From NCBI GenBank assembly GCA_964464035.1, contig CAYXEN010000037.1, positions 1 to 26,022 on the forward strand: a DNA stretch of 26,022 nt. The letters run 5' to 3'. The DNA comes from CAYXEN01 sp964464035. GTDB taxonomy: Bacteria > Krumholzibacteriota > Krumholzibacteriia > WVZY01. The number at the start of each line of letters is the position of its first letter. The first letter of the stretch is position 1. Position numbers and translations under genes: made by a program. Shown here piece by piece: positions 1 to 7,541 of this stretch. The notes below the pieces were generated by a model. It worked only from the letters and a program-made list of their open reading frames with translations. It was not told where the DNA came from and did no database searches.

Positions 1-365
1 CATCCCACGTCGAGTATCGCCGATCCGAAATGCACGTTCGTCCTCTTGAACCAGTCGTAATGCCGGGGCACCCCGAACAGCCTCGCCGCCACCCTGCCGG
101 CGACGCCCTTGCCCGTAAGGCAATAGACCGCGCGCTTTCTCTTGAGCCAGTTCCTGGGGAAAGGATCCACCAGCGCCGGAGGATCGCCGAACGAATAGTA
201 CTCGGGGGGGTAATATCGTCCGAGATCAAAAGGCATCTCCGCTATCTGGAGGCACCCGCAATCCGCGCACTCCACGTAGACGAACTCGTCCCTCAGTCCG
301 AACATCATCTCGCGGACGATATACTCGCGGTTGCTTTCAGCGCTGCCGCATATCCTGCATTCCAT
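1..365 (-). CDS. Zinc-ribbon class I SAM methyltransferase, 5' part (runs off left edge)
   Basis: An open frame starts at ATG 365 and reads 121 codons to the window edge without a stop. The N-terminus has two CxxC pairs (C3/C6 and C33/C36; sequences CRIC and CADC), the zinc-ribbon seen in front of many small-molecule or sugar SAM methyltransferases. The final visible residues, AILDVG, fit the start of the glycine-rich SAM-binding motif I. The catalytic half and therefore the substrate are outside the window. It lies 59 nt downstream of the DUF1028 gene on the same strand, so the two may be co-transcribed. No strong ribosome site is seen; a purine/G-rich stretch lies about 15 nt upstream. Family assignment is inferred from the ribbon plus motif I; the substrate is unknown. 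Confidence 0.72.
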   Translation of the reverse strand, partial: MECRICGSAESNREYIVREMMFGLRDEFVYVECADCGCLQIAEMPFDLGRYYPPEYYSFGDPPALVDPFPRNWLKRKRAVYCLTGKGVAGRVAARLFGVPRHYDWFKRTNVHFGSAILDVG

Positions 366-424
366 GCTCAGATTCGATCCGCCCCCTTGCGATTTTCCCC
401 CGCCGCTCGAACCGAGGGGAAGAT

Positions 425-1435
425 TCACCGGGCCGCCTCGAGGATCTTGCGCAGCTTGGCCTCGTCCGCGGGCAGGAGACCCGCGGCGGGAAGTCTCTTC
501 ACGACTTCCACCCATCGCTTCTCCCGCTTGAATACGTCCCTGAAATACTCGATCGCTTCCTTCTCGCTGCCTTCCGAAAACATGGTGACCGCCGCCCAGA
601 ACTTGAGCTCAACCACGTCCGGCGCCAAGTTCATGGCGGCGCTGTACGACTTCAGGGCGGCTTTCATGTCGCCTTCGGCCACGTGCTCGTCGCCTTCGTT
701 CATCAAATTGTAAGCCTTGTTGAGCTCAACCAGTCTGCGCAGTTCTTTCACCGGCTCGGGATGGTCCTCCACCCTCAAATCGATCACGCGGTCCATCCAC
801 GGGTTGCCGGACGAGACGGGTTTCACGACGAGTATGGCGGCGGATTGCTTTCCTCTGATATCGCCGCCCTCTCTCTGCGCGGCCTCCAGGGCGGCGAGCA
901 TCCTTTCGGCGAGATCTCCCTCGGCATGCTCGTAGGCTTCGGCCATGGCCGGCCAGACCGTCTTCTTCTCCATCAGATTCGCCTGGACGGAAAACTGCGC
1001 TCCCTTTACGTGTCCCGCCTGGGCTATGCATTTCTCCCCGGTGTGGACGGCTACGTTCCCGTGCGCGTCCACCATCGCCACTTGCCTCCACTCGGGATGC
1101 TCGTCGGCTTGGAGCAGAGCTTTCAGGGCCTGCTGAGCGGTCCTTCCGGCCCGCATCAGGTCGAGGCCCAGTGGACCGTAGGTGATATCGGCGATCGACT
1201 GCGTGGCTACCGCGCCTACGCCCGCCTCGGCCCAGGTGACGACCGAACCGACCGAGAACCAGTGCGATTGAACGGCCACTCCTATCTCGCCCGTCACCGA
1301 ATCACGGGCGACGATGGAATACGTATGGACCGGGCGGCGGAAAGTCCGGGTCCCGTCGGCCGCGACTGCCGAGACGGTCCAGAGCGCAACGAAGAGAATC
1401 ATGAGAACGGATCGAGCGAGATGCTTTTTATTCAT
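425..1435 (-). CDS. Secreted DUF1028 family (Ntn-hydrolase-like) protein with C-terminal helical/TPR-like region
   Basis: A 336-residue protein. Residues 1-26 form a Sec signal peptide ending VSAVAA, so it is likely periplasmic. Residues about 37-225 match the DUF1028 pattern: it opens with TYSIVARD, then GEIGVAVQS, then AGVGAVATQS, as in proteins with an Ntn-hydrolase-like fold. Their substrates are poorly known, with proposed roles in peptide or amide cleavage. Residues about 230-335 are helical and TPR-like (AYNLMNEGDEHVAEGD then ALKSYSAAMNLAP), which could mediate protein contacts. AGGAGG lies 12 nt before this ATG and 6 nt before an in-frame GTG at 1441, so the start may be 6 nt earlier. 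It is divergent from peptidase T, which fits a shared peptide-catabolism context, but that is inference. Confidence 0.85.
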   Translation of the reverse strand: MNKKHLARSVLMILFVALWTVSAVAADGTRTFRRPVHTYSIVARDSVTGEIGVAVQSHWFSVGSVVTWAEAGVGAVATQSIADITYGPLGLDLMRAGRTAQQALKALLQADEHPEWRQVAMVDAHGNVAVHTGEKCIAQAGHVKGAQFSVQANLMEKKTVWPAMAEAYEHAEGDLAERMLAALEAAQREGGDIRGKQSAAILVVKPVSSGNPWMDRVIDLRVEDHPEPVKELRRLVELNKAYNLMNEGDEHVAEGDMKAALKSYSAAMNLAPDVVELKFWAAVTMFSEGSEKEAIEYFRDVFKREKRWVEVVKRLPAAGLLPADEAKLRKILEAAR

Positions 1436-1478
1436 ATTCACGAGCAACCTCCTTGCAAAAGCGCTTGGGGCATTTCAA

Positions 1479-1507
1479 TTGACGATCGCCATGAGTGCCA
1501 TTATCAT
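1479..1507 (+). promoter_or_regulatory. Candidate sigma70-type promoter for pepT
   Basis: TTGACG (1479-1484), a 17-bp spacer and TATCAT (1502-1507): both hexamers match 5/6 of the consensus at the ideal spacing. The predicted start of transcription is near 1514, leaving a leader of about 70 nt before the pepT ATG at 1586. Confidence 0.5.
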
Positions 1508-1528
1508 TATGAATCGCTTCGATTGCAA
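1500..1528 (-). promoter_or_regulatory. Candidate sigma70-type promoter for the DUF1028 gene
   Basis: On the minus strand, TTGCAA (1528-1523) is separated by 17 bp from GATAAT (1505-1500). The -10 matches 5/6 of the consensus and the -35 matches 4/6. It would start transcription about 60 nt before the DUF1028 start codon. Its -10 overlaps the -10 of the opposite promoter. Confidence 0.45.
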
Positions 1529-1585
1529 ACGAAACCTTCAAGCAAGCCCGGCAACCGGGGATACTTTCGAACGATTGGAGAAGAC

Positions 1586-2848
1586 ATGGATTTGAAGCCG
1601 CCGAAAGAATCGGTACTGGATAGATTCCTCCGCTACGTGAAGATCGACACGCAGTCGCAGGAAGACGTCGATCGTTTTCCCAGCACGGAAAAGCAACTCG
1701 ACCTCTGCCGGATGCTCGCCGAAGAGCTTCGCGAAATGGGCGTTAAGGACGCCTCGATGGACGAGCACGGCTACGTGTTCGGCACCGTCCCGTCGAACCT
1801 GCCCGGGGGCGCCGAAGAGAAAGTGCCCGTGATCGGGTTCATATCACACGTAGACACATCTCCCGCCGTGAGCGGCTCGGGCGTGAAGCCCGTCGTCCAC
1901 CGCGACTACCAGGGGGGCGACATCGTTCTCCCCGGCGACGAGGGCCAGGTGATACGCGTCGTGGAGTACCCGAACCTCGAGAAATACAAGGGAATGGACA
2001 TCGTGACGAGCGACGGCACAACGCTTCTCGGCGCGGACAACAAGGCGGGCGTCGCGGAGATCATGACCGCGGTCGACATGCTTCTCGGCAACCCGGACGT
2101 AAAGCACGGGACGATCAAGGTCGGCTTCACCCCGGACGAAGAGGTGGGAAACGGCACGAAGTATTTCGACCTGAAAGCGTTCGGGGCGGATTTCGCATAC
2201 ACGGTGGACGGGGGGCCCCTGGGCGACATCGAGTTCGAGACGTTCAACGCTTTCGGTGCAACCTTCAAGATCGAGGGCATCGGGGTACACCCGGGATACG
2301 CCAAGGACAAGCTCGTCAACGCCGTCAAGATCGCCGCGGAGATCGTCACGAGACTGCCCAAGGACATGAGCCCGGAGACGACCGAAGGCAGGGAAGGCTA
2401 TATCCATCCTTATCTCATAGAGGGGCAGAACGAAGAAGTGACGCTCAAGCTTCTTCTGCGTGATTTCGATATGGCGAGGATCGAAGAACAGAAAGCACTG
2501 CTGGCGAAGATCAGGGACGAAGTCCAGGAGATGTTCCCGCGCGGGAAGATATCCCTCGAAGTGAAGGAATCGTATCTGAACATGCGCTACAAGATAGAGG
2601 AGGAGCCGCGGCTGGTCGAATACGCCGAGGAAGCCATAAGGAGGGCGGGGATCGAGCCGAATCACTCGCTCGTCCGCGGCGGCACCGACGGCGCCACCTT
2701 GTCGTACAAGGGGCTTCTCACCCCGAACCTCTTCACGGGCGGCGAAGCGTTTCACAGCAAGATCGAGTGGATTCCCGTGCAGGTGATGGAGAAGTCGGTC
2801 GAGGTGATCGTGAACCTGGCAGCCATCTGGGCCGAGAAGACCGCCTAG
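1586..2848 (+). CDS. pepT: Peptidase T (tripeptide aminopeptidase, M20B)
   Basis: A 420-residue cytoplasmic di-zinc aminopeptidase that releases the N-terminal residue of tripeptides; the length is close to that of known PepT (about 410). The M20 metal and catalytic residues are all visible: H88 in SHVDTSP with D90, the bridging D151 in GADNKAG, the E185-E186 pair in TPDEEVGNG, D208 in TVDGG, and the late histidine H390 in GGEAFHSK. The PepT-typical GGTDGATLS lies at 365-373. The start at ATG 1586 is chosen because GGAG sits 5 nt upstream and homology to PepT begins here; the frame is open back to 683 but that extension lies antisense to the DUF1028 gene. Expression probably comes from the promoter at 1479-1507. 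Confidence 0.95.
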   Translation: MDLKPPKESVLDRFLRYVKIDTQSQEDVDRFPSTEKQLDLCRMLAEELREMGVKDASMDEHGYVFGTVPSNLPGGAEEKVPVIGFISHVDTSPAVSGSGVKPVVHRDYQGGDIVLPGDEGQVIRVVEYPNLEKYKGMDIVTSDGTTLLGADNKAGVAEIMTAVDMLLGNPDVKHGTIKVGFTPDEEVGNGTKYFDLKAFGADFAYTVDGGPLGDIEFETFNAFGATFKIEGIGVHPGYAKDKLVNAVKIAAEIVTRLPKDMSPETTEGREGYIHPYLIEGQNEEVTLKLLLRDFDMARIEEQKALLAKIRDEVQEMFPRGKISLEVKESYLNMRYKIEEEPRLVEYAEEAIRRAGIEPNHSLVRGGTDGATLSYKGLLTPNLFTGGEAFHSKIEWIPVQVMEKSVEVIVNLAAIWAEKTA

Positions 2849-2940
2849 GCGGCCGCCGGCTCGAGCCCAAGGAATCTGCCTCGAAGGATCATCGGGGAGA
2901 ATTTCCCGTCTGCAATACTCGATGTATTACTGCAATCCAA

Positions 2941-2977
2941 GAGCCGGAGAATAATGCGTGATTATTCCCCATGGCTC
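2941..2977 (+). terminator. Imperfect stem-loop downstream of pepT
   Basis: A 7-bp stem (GAATAAT 2949-2955 with ATTATTC 2961-2967, loop GCGTG) is extended by GG/CC after one mismatch and by GAGCC (2941-2945) with GGCTC (2973-2977) across a 2-nt bulge. It lies about 90 nt after the pepT stop. No T-tract follows, so intrinsic termination is uncertain; it may be an mRNA 3'-end or leader structure for the next gene. Confidence 0.35.
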
Positions 2978-3119
2978 CCCGCGCTGCCCCGGCGTAAACA
3001 GGATTGTTTCTTGCATTCAACATTGTTGCGACTTGTAGCCGCGTCCCGCGCGAAGGACGCTCGAGCGGCTTTGCCGCTCATTGCCTTTGAACGCAGCCTC
3101 GCACCGGGGAAGCACAACC

Positions 3120-4244
3120 ATGCGACACGCACCCGACTCAACGCGATCCTCCTCTTCGTCATCCCACTCGATCGCACGGCTCTGGATATCTTGCATTCTC
3201 GTTGTTTCTCCAATCACCTTGCTTCAGACAGGCTGTAAGATCAGCGCAACGAGCATAAGCGACACGCCGGCCAGTGCTTCTTTCGCGAAAACGATCAAAT
3301 ACGATGATGCGCAGTGGCCTACGATGGAAAGAACTTTGTCTTCCCCCTTCGGGCCGAGGCTCAAGGCTTCCGAGAACTATCGTTACGACTTCCATCGCGG
3401 CATCGACATCCCAGCGGACCGCGGTGCTCCCGTTCACGCGATAGCCGACGGCGAAATCTTTCGCACTTATTACGAGGGAGACCCGGCCAGCCCTTATCCC
3501 GGCGGCGGCAATGTCGTGATTCTTCGCCATGCCTTCGACACGCCGCTTACATTTCACGGGAGGAGCAACACGAGGTATTATTCGCTTTACCTGCATTTGG
3601 ACACGATTCTCGTGAATACGGCCGTTCCGGGCGGCCCCTATGAACAAGTGAAAAAAGGAGATCAGATCGGCACCGTGGGGCATTCGGGAGAAACGAACTT
3701 CAATCACCTTCATTTCGAGATCCGCGTGGGAACAACGTGCTCACTCGAATACCAACTGAGTCATCCTGATGCGTCTTGTGCAAAGTACTTCGACACCCCT
3801 CAAGACCCTCACATAAATCCCCTGCTCCTGCTGGACTACCCTGATATAAACAGCTATGAGATAGAAATCGTCCGGCTCGACCCCCTGACGATCCGGCTCA
3901 GGTCGAACCGCGACGAGCTGGATTTCAATGAAATCCGTGTTCGAAACCGCCAAGGGGAAAAGGTGATCAATTTCAATGACAGAACGGGCATTTCTCCCTC
4001 GAACATCGACGATTCGTCGTACGGCGGCGTTACTATCAAACCATCCAGATTCAGCGCTCGTACGGACGCCTATGTGATCAGCTTCGAGTTTGCGAACATC
4101 CACGCTTTTCATTCGATCGAAATCAAGGATATCAGGGGAAGCAGGATGAAGCTTGCCTCCGACAGAATCCAGGGAAAGCGCCCATTCATGGAGGATCCCG
4201 GCTCCACGAACGCCGCCGGCGGCCATGACGAGACCGAGCGGTGA
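3120..4244 (+). CDS. M23 (LytM-type) peptidase, probable lipoprotein
   Basis: A 374-residue protein. Residues about 20-38 are hydrophobic and end LLQTGC, a lipobox-like site with C39; the Q at position -3 is atypical, so it may instead be an uncleaved anchor. Residues about 70-205 are the M23 zinc endopeptidase domain: HRGID gives H92 and D96, and the HLH at 196-198 gives the third ligand H198 and H196, so the active site looks intact. Such enzymes cut peptidoglycan cross-bridges. The C-terminal 140 residues are a beta-rich extension of no recognised family. ATG 3120 is preceded by GGGGAAG at about 8 nt; an upstream in-frame TTG at 3081 lacks this. It stands alone, 260 bp before the Trx/ABC operon, with no clear promoter read in either flank. 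Confidence 0.85.
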   Translation: MRHAPDSTRSSSSSSHSIARLWISCILVVSPITLLQTGCKISATSISDTPASASFAKTIKYDDAQWPTMERTLSSPFGPRLKASENYRYDFHRGIDIPADRGAPVHAIADGEIFRTYYEGDPASPYPGGGNVVILRHAFDTPLTFHGRSNTRYYSLYLHLDTILVNTAVPGGPYEQVKKGDQIGTVGHSGETNFNHLHFEIRVGTTCSLEYQLSHPDASCAKYFDTPQDPHINPLLLLDYPDINSYEIEIVRLDPLTIRLRSNRDELDFNEIRVRNRQGEKVINFNDRTGISPSNIDDSSYGGVTIKPSRFSARTDAYVISFEFANIHAFHSIEIKDIRGSRMKLASDRIQGKRPFMEDPGSTNAAGGHDETER

Positions 4245-4504
4245 CCCCCTTTTGCTCGAAAGAGTCGGGCCCGCGCCGACAACAAGCCAACGACAATTGC
4301 AGGCGGTGATCGCCACATGGTCGCCTTGCCGTCATGCACACTATTCTTTAATCCTGTGGAATACTCCTTATTCCAACCCTCCACTTTTTTCGAGATCGGC
4401 ACGATGGGCCTCCTTCGATATTGACATGCAACGACTTACGTGCGTTCGTCTTTTGGTATGCGAGTTGCCTATGAACAAGGGTCATCTGAAAAAAGGAGGC
4501 CCTG

Positions 4505-5485
4505 ATGGCACTACTCCCGACCCGCAGAATCGAATTGAATGCAAGGAATGTAGCCCTGATTCTTTTTTGTCTCGCGCTGATAGCCGCTCTGGTCGTCTTC
4601 TTTCTGCCTCGCGGCGAAGCGCCGAACGCCGACCGAATATCCCGCTCACAGACGACATCCTCTCAAAGCGCCCGAGCATCCCGCGGTCTCGACGAGCCTT
4701 CGCGCCCGCTGCAGAACCGGACAGATCTCGCGAATAACGAGGACAGGCCGTTCAATCTGTTCGCCAAACTGGATGAAGCCAGGAAGCAACACAAGCACGT
4801 GCTTGCTTATTTCTTCAGGAAAGGCGACGCGCACAGATGGGACGAGCTGATCGAGAAGGCAAAGCGGAATTGGCCCCGCGAACTCGTCGTCGCATATGTT
4901 CCAATGGAGGACGCCAAGGCTCAGCCGTTGTTGAGAAAGTACGGATTGAGGTTTTCGCCGACGATTCTCGTCTTTGCGCCGAACGGCGCCGTGACGGGCG
5001 GATACATTCGAAACGCTCCCAACCTGAGCATGCTGGCCAGGACGATCGTATCAGAGAAGATGGCCGAGGTCATTCTCTCGGTCCAGGAAAAGCATTTCGT
5101 CTTTCTGCTTCTCGGGCAGGAAGGCGACAACGTCTTTCAGCAGAACCTGCAGGTTGCAAGGAATTCGGCCGATGAGCTCGAAGGCATGGCGAATGTCGTA
5201 TCCATCGACAGACGAAAAGACGAAGCCTCAGACATAATGGCGAATCTCGGGATCAGTCAATCCAGCGACGCATCCCATACCTACGTTATCTCGCCCGCAG
5301 GCGGCCTCGTTGCACATTTCGAAGGAGCGATCACGGAAGAGACTCTATTCGATTCTTTTTCTAAAGTGCTTGCGCAGAAAAAAGGCTGCGGGGCCAAGAC
5401 CGTGACCGGAGGCAGTTCCTGCGAGCCCGGGAGAGGCGTCGCCGGGTCCGGAGGATGCGGAGCAAGGGGGCGGAGTCTGCAATGA
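4505..5485 (+). CDS. Membrane-anchored tandem thioredoxin-like protein 1, no CXXC, Cys-containing tail
   Basis: A 326-residue protein preceded by AAAGGAGG 5 nt before the ATG. One transmembrane helix (about 14-34) anchors it with the bulk outside the cytoplasm. Residues about 82-190 resemble a thioredoxin fold including a KYG..FSPTILVF strand with the expected proline P152, and about 195-290 look like a second degenerate copy. No CXXC is present, so dithiol redox catalysis by the usual site is unlikely. All extracytoplasmic cysteines (C295, C306, C318) lie in a Gly/Ser-rich tail, GCG-x8-SSC then GGCG. It is paralogous to the protein at 7542-8306, sharing VTGG and the GCG..SSC tail. Its stop overlaps the next start (ATGA), which suggests a physical partnership with permease 1. 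The function is not known. Confidence 0.82.
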   Translation: MALLPTRRIELNARNVALILFCLALIAALVVFFLPRGEAPNADRISRSQTTSSQSARASRGLDEPSRPLQNRTDLANNEDRPFNLFAKLDEARKQHKHVLAYFFRKGDAHRWDELIEKAKRNWPRELVVAYVPMEDAKAQPLLRKYGLRFSPTILVFAPNGAVTGGYIRNAPNLSMLARTIVSEKMAEVILSVQEKHFVFLLLGQEGDNVFQQNLQVARNSADELEGMANVVSIDRRKDEASDIMANLGISQSSDASHTYVISPAGGLVAHFEGAITEETLFDSFSKVLAQKKGCGAKTVTGGSSCEPGRGVAGSGGCGARGRSLQ

Positions 5486-6822
5486 ATCACTGGGGGATCA
5501 TACTCAAGGAGATGCGGAGGCGCCCCGGCGGATTCCTGTTCAGCAGCGTCGCTATCGTTGCGGCGATCATGGTTCTCGTAAGCGTTCGAATGCTCGGCGA
5601 ATCTTCCTACAAAGGGCTCATGGAAGACCTGCATGACATCGGCTCGGGTTACATGGTGATAAATCGAGACGCCAGACCCGTCGATATACTCCGTGGTGAA
5701 CAAGACGTCCCGATGCTCTCTGAAAACATCACGCGACACCTCGTCTCCATCGGCATCGGAGAAGCCGACAACCTCTATCCGAGAATCTACAGGAGAATAG
5801 AACTGAAAGGTCATGAATTCATCCTTACCGGCGTGATGCCGCCGAAAGAGCTCGTGACGCGCGAAGACCAGGACATTGCGAGTTCGTTTCTCAAAAAGAT
5901 CGCGGAGGGAATGAAGATACACGCCGCGCACACAGGTGATTCACAAAACGCTCCCGGCGGAGAAGAAGGAGAGGTCCATTCCAAGATGATCATCGAGGCC
6001 GGCAGTGGCTCGCATGAGACATCTCAGATGAAGAGCGCCGCCATGCCCATGATGAACATGGCCGAGAAAACCCGCCTCGAAAACAACCTTTTCAACGGGC
6101 TGCGCTCGAGAGAGGTGATATTGGGAGCCTCGGCGGCCAAGACCCTCGACCTCGAACCCGGTGACGTCCTGAGCTTGAATGACTTGGAATTCAAGGTGAA
6201 AAACGTTCTCGAGAGCACGGGGGACCGAGATGACGTGAGGATCTTCATGCACCTCCACGCGATGCAGGAGCTCTACGGGCTGGGAAGCAATATAAGCAAT
6301 GTCGAAATCCTCGGGTGTTGCGTCGACAGGGAAAGTGCTCCCGTTCTCAAGGCCGGAATCGAGAACAATCTCAAGAGCGTCAGGGTAGTCACGATGCAGG
6401 AGGTTGCGAAGACCAGGATGAACGCGTTCTCCCTATCCAAGAAAATCGCCACGCCGCTCGTGTTCATCCTTCTTCTCATAGGCGCAAGCGCAATAGCATC
6501 TCAAACGATCGGGAGCTTGAGAACGAGAAGAAAAGAAATCGGCATCCTCGTATCCCTGGGAGCCCCGCAATCGTTGATACGCAAGTTGTTCCTGGGCAAG
6601 GCATTGATACTGGGCGTCTGGAGCGGGGCGGTCGGGTTCTTCTTGGGCGCGTTCACCGCGTGGATAGTCGGCAACACGATCCTGGGCTACCCCGTAGTGT
6701 TCATCCCTTACTGGCTTCCAATGTCGGTGATCGGGGCGGTAGCCGTTACGATGTTTTCGACGCTGGTGCCTCTTGCCAGCGAGTACAGGAAGGAACCGGC
6801 GTTGGTGTTGAGAGAGGAGTGA
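5482..6822 (+). CDS. FtsX/MacB-like ABC transporter permease 1 with Met/His-rich insertion
   Basis: A 446-residue permease with type VII (MacB/LolC/FtsX) topology: TM1 about 18-38, a large extracytoplasmic domain to about 320, then three helices (about 322-345, 372-400, 410-432). The FtsX signature RRKEIGILVSLGA (349-361) precedes TM3. The extracytoplasmic domain has an insertion of roughly 85 residues (about 121-210) that permease 2 lacks. Within 144-193 it holds seven Met and four His (for example MKIHAAH and MPMMNM), a composition typical of copper-handling proteins; metal binding is inference. The start at 5482 is set by the ATGA overlap and GGAG 6 nt upstream. The two-nucleotide spacing to the ATPase gene implies a joint complex. 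The substrate is unknown. Confidence 0.88.
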   Translation: MNHWGIILKEMRRRPGGFLFSSVAIVAAIMVLVSVRMLGESSYKGLMEDLHDIGSGYMVINRDARPVDILRGEQDVPMLSENITRHLVSIGIGEADNLYPRIYRRIELKGHEFILTGVMPPKELVTREDQDIASSFLKKIAEGMKIHAAHTGDSQNAPGGEEGEVHSKMIIEAGSGSHETSQMKSAAMPMMNMAEKTRLENNLFNGLRSREVILGASAAKTLDLEPGDVLSLNDLEFKVKNVLESTGDRDDVRIFMHLHAMQELYGLGSNISNVEILGCCVDRESAPVLKAGIENNLKSVRVVTMQEVAKTRMNAFSLSKKIATPLVFILLLIGASAIASQTIGSLRTRRKEIGILVSLGAPQSLIRKLFLGKALILGVWSGAVGFFLGAFTAWIVGNTILGYPVVFIPYWLPMSVIGAVAVTMFSTLVPLASEYRKEPALVLREE

Positions 6823-6823
6823 C

Positions 6824-7522
6824 ATGATTCAAGTCAGGGACATATCCAAGCATTATGAGATCAATGGAGCGAGAATCGAGGCTCTGAAGAACATCTCCAT
6901 GGACACTTATCAGGGAGAATTCATCGCCATCGTGGGCCCCAGCGGCAGCGGCAAGTCCACTTTGCTTCTCACCATTGGAGGCCTTCTGCGACCCACGAAA
7001 GGCGACGTATACATAGATGGAGTTTCGGTGTACGACCTGTCTCATCAGGAAAGGGCGGCGCTCAGGATCAGAAAGATCGGCTTCATGTTCCAGACTTTCA
7101 ACTTGATACCGTACTTGACCTCTTTGGAGAACGTCCAGATTCCGCTCTATCTTGCCGGAATGGACAAGAAAGCACAGGAGCAAAAAGCCCTCGAGCTTCT
7201 CGGTCAATTCAACCTCTCCCACAGAATCAAGCACAAGCCGAGCGAAATGAGCGTCGGGGAGAGACAGAGGGTTGCGCTCGCACGCGCGATAGCGAATGAT
7301 CCCGATTACATTCTTGCAGATGAGCCCACGGGCAACCTCGACGGCGAGGCGACGGGAGAAATTCTCGCCCTGTTCAGGGAGCTGAGGGCGAGGGGGAAGA
7401 CGATCATCATGGTCACGCATGACGAGGACCTGGCCTTGCGGGCGGATCGTGTGATCGAAATAATGGACGGCAGGTATTGTTCGACGACCATCACCAATGA
7501 GTACGATTGTGAACGCATCTGA
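6824..7522 (+). CDS. ABC transporter ATPase, MacB/LolD family
   Basis: A 232-residue nucleotide-binding subunit. Walker A is GPSGSGKST (38-46), the Q-loop is FMFQTFNLIP (Q90), Walker B is ILADEP with D166 and E167, and the switch histidine is H199 in VTHDED. The signature at 142-148 reads MSVGERQ, where this family normally has LSGGERQ; the first Gly of the motif is Val here. It is the only ATPase in the five-gene operon, so it probably powers both flanking permeases, either as a heterodimeric permease pair or as two alternative complexes. AGAGGAG lies 5 nt upstream of the ATG. The protein is cytoplasmic and membrane-associated. Type VII transporters often do mechanical work on periplasmic or lipoprotein partners rather than classic transport. 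Confidence 0.93.
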   Translation: MIQVRDISKHYEINGARIEALKNISMDTYQGEFIAIVGPSGSGKSTLLLTIGGLLRPTKGDVYIDGVSVYDLSHQERAALRIRKIGFMFQTFNLIPYLTSLENVQIPLYLAGMDKKAQEQKALELLGQFNLSHRIKHKPSEMSVGERQRVALARAIANDPDYILADEPTGNLDGEATGEILALFRELRARGKTIIMVTHDEDLALRADRVIEIMDGRYCSTTITNEYDCERI

Positions 7523-7541
7523 GTCTACAGGAGGCAGCTTC

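Noticed and set aside
683..1585. Open frame extending the pepT gene upstream by about 300 codons
   Set aside because: It is antisense to the DUF1028 gene, shows no protein family, and the GGAG-preceded ATG at 1586 matches the PepT start.
4421..4460. TTGACA at 4421 as promoter of the Trx/ABC operon
   Set aside because: No acceptable -10 box at 16-18 bp; a TTTAAT at 4347-4352 with TTGCCG is only 15 bp apart and also weak.
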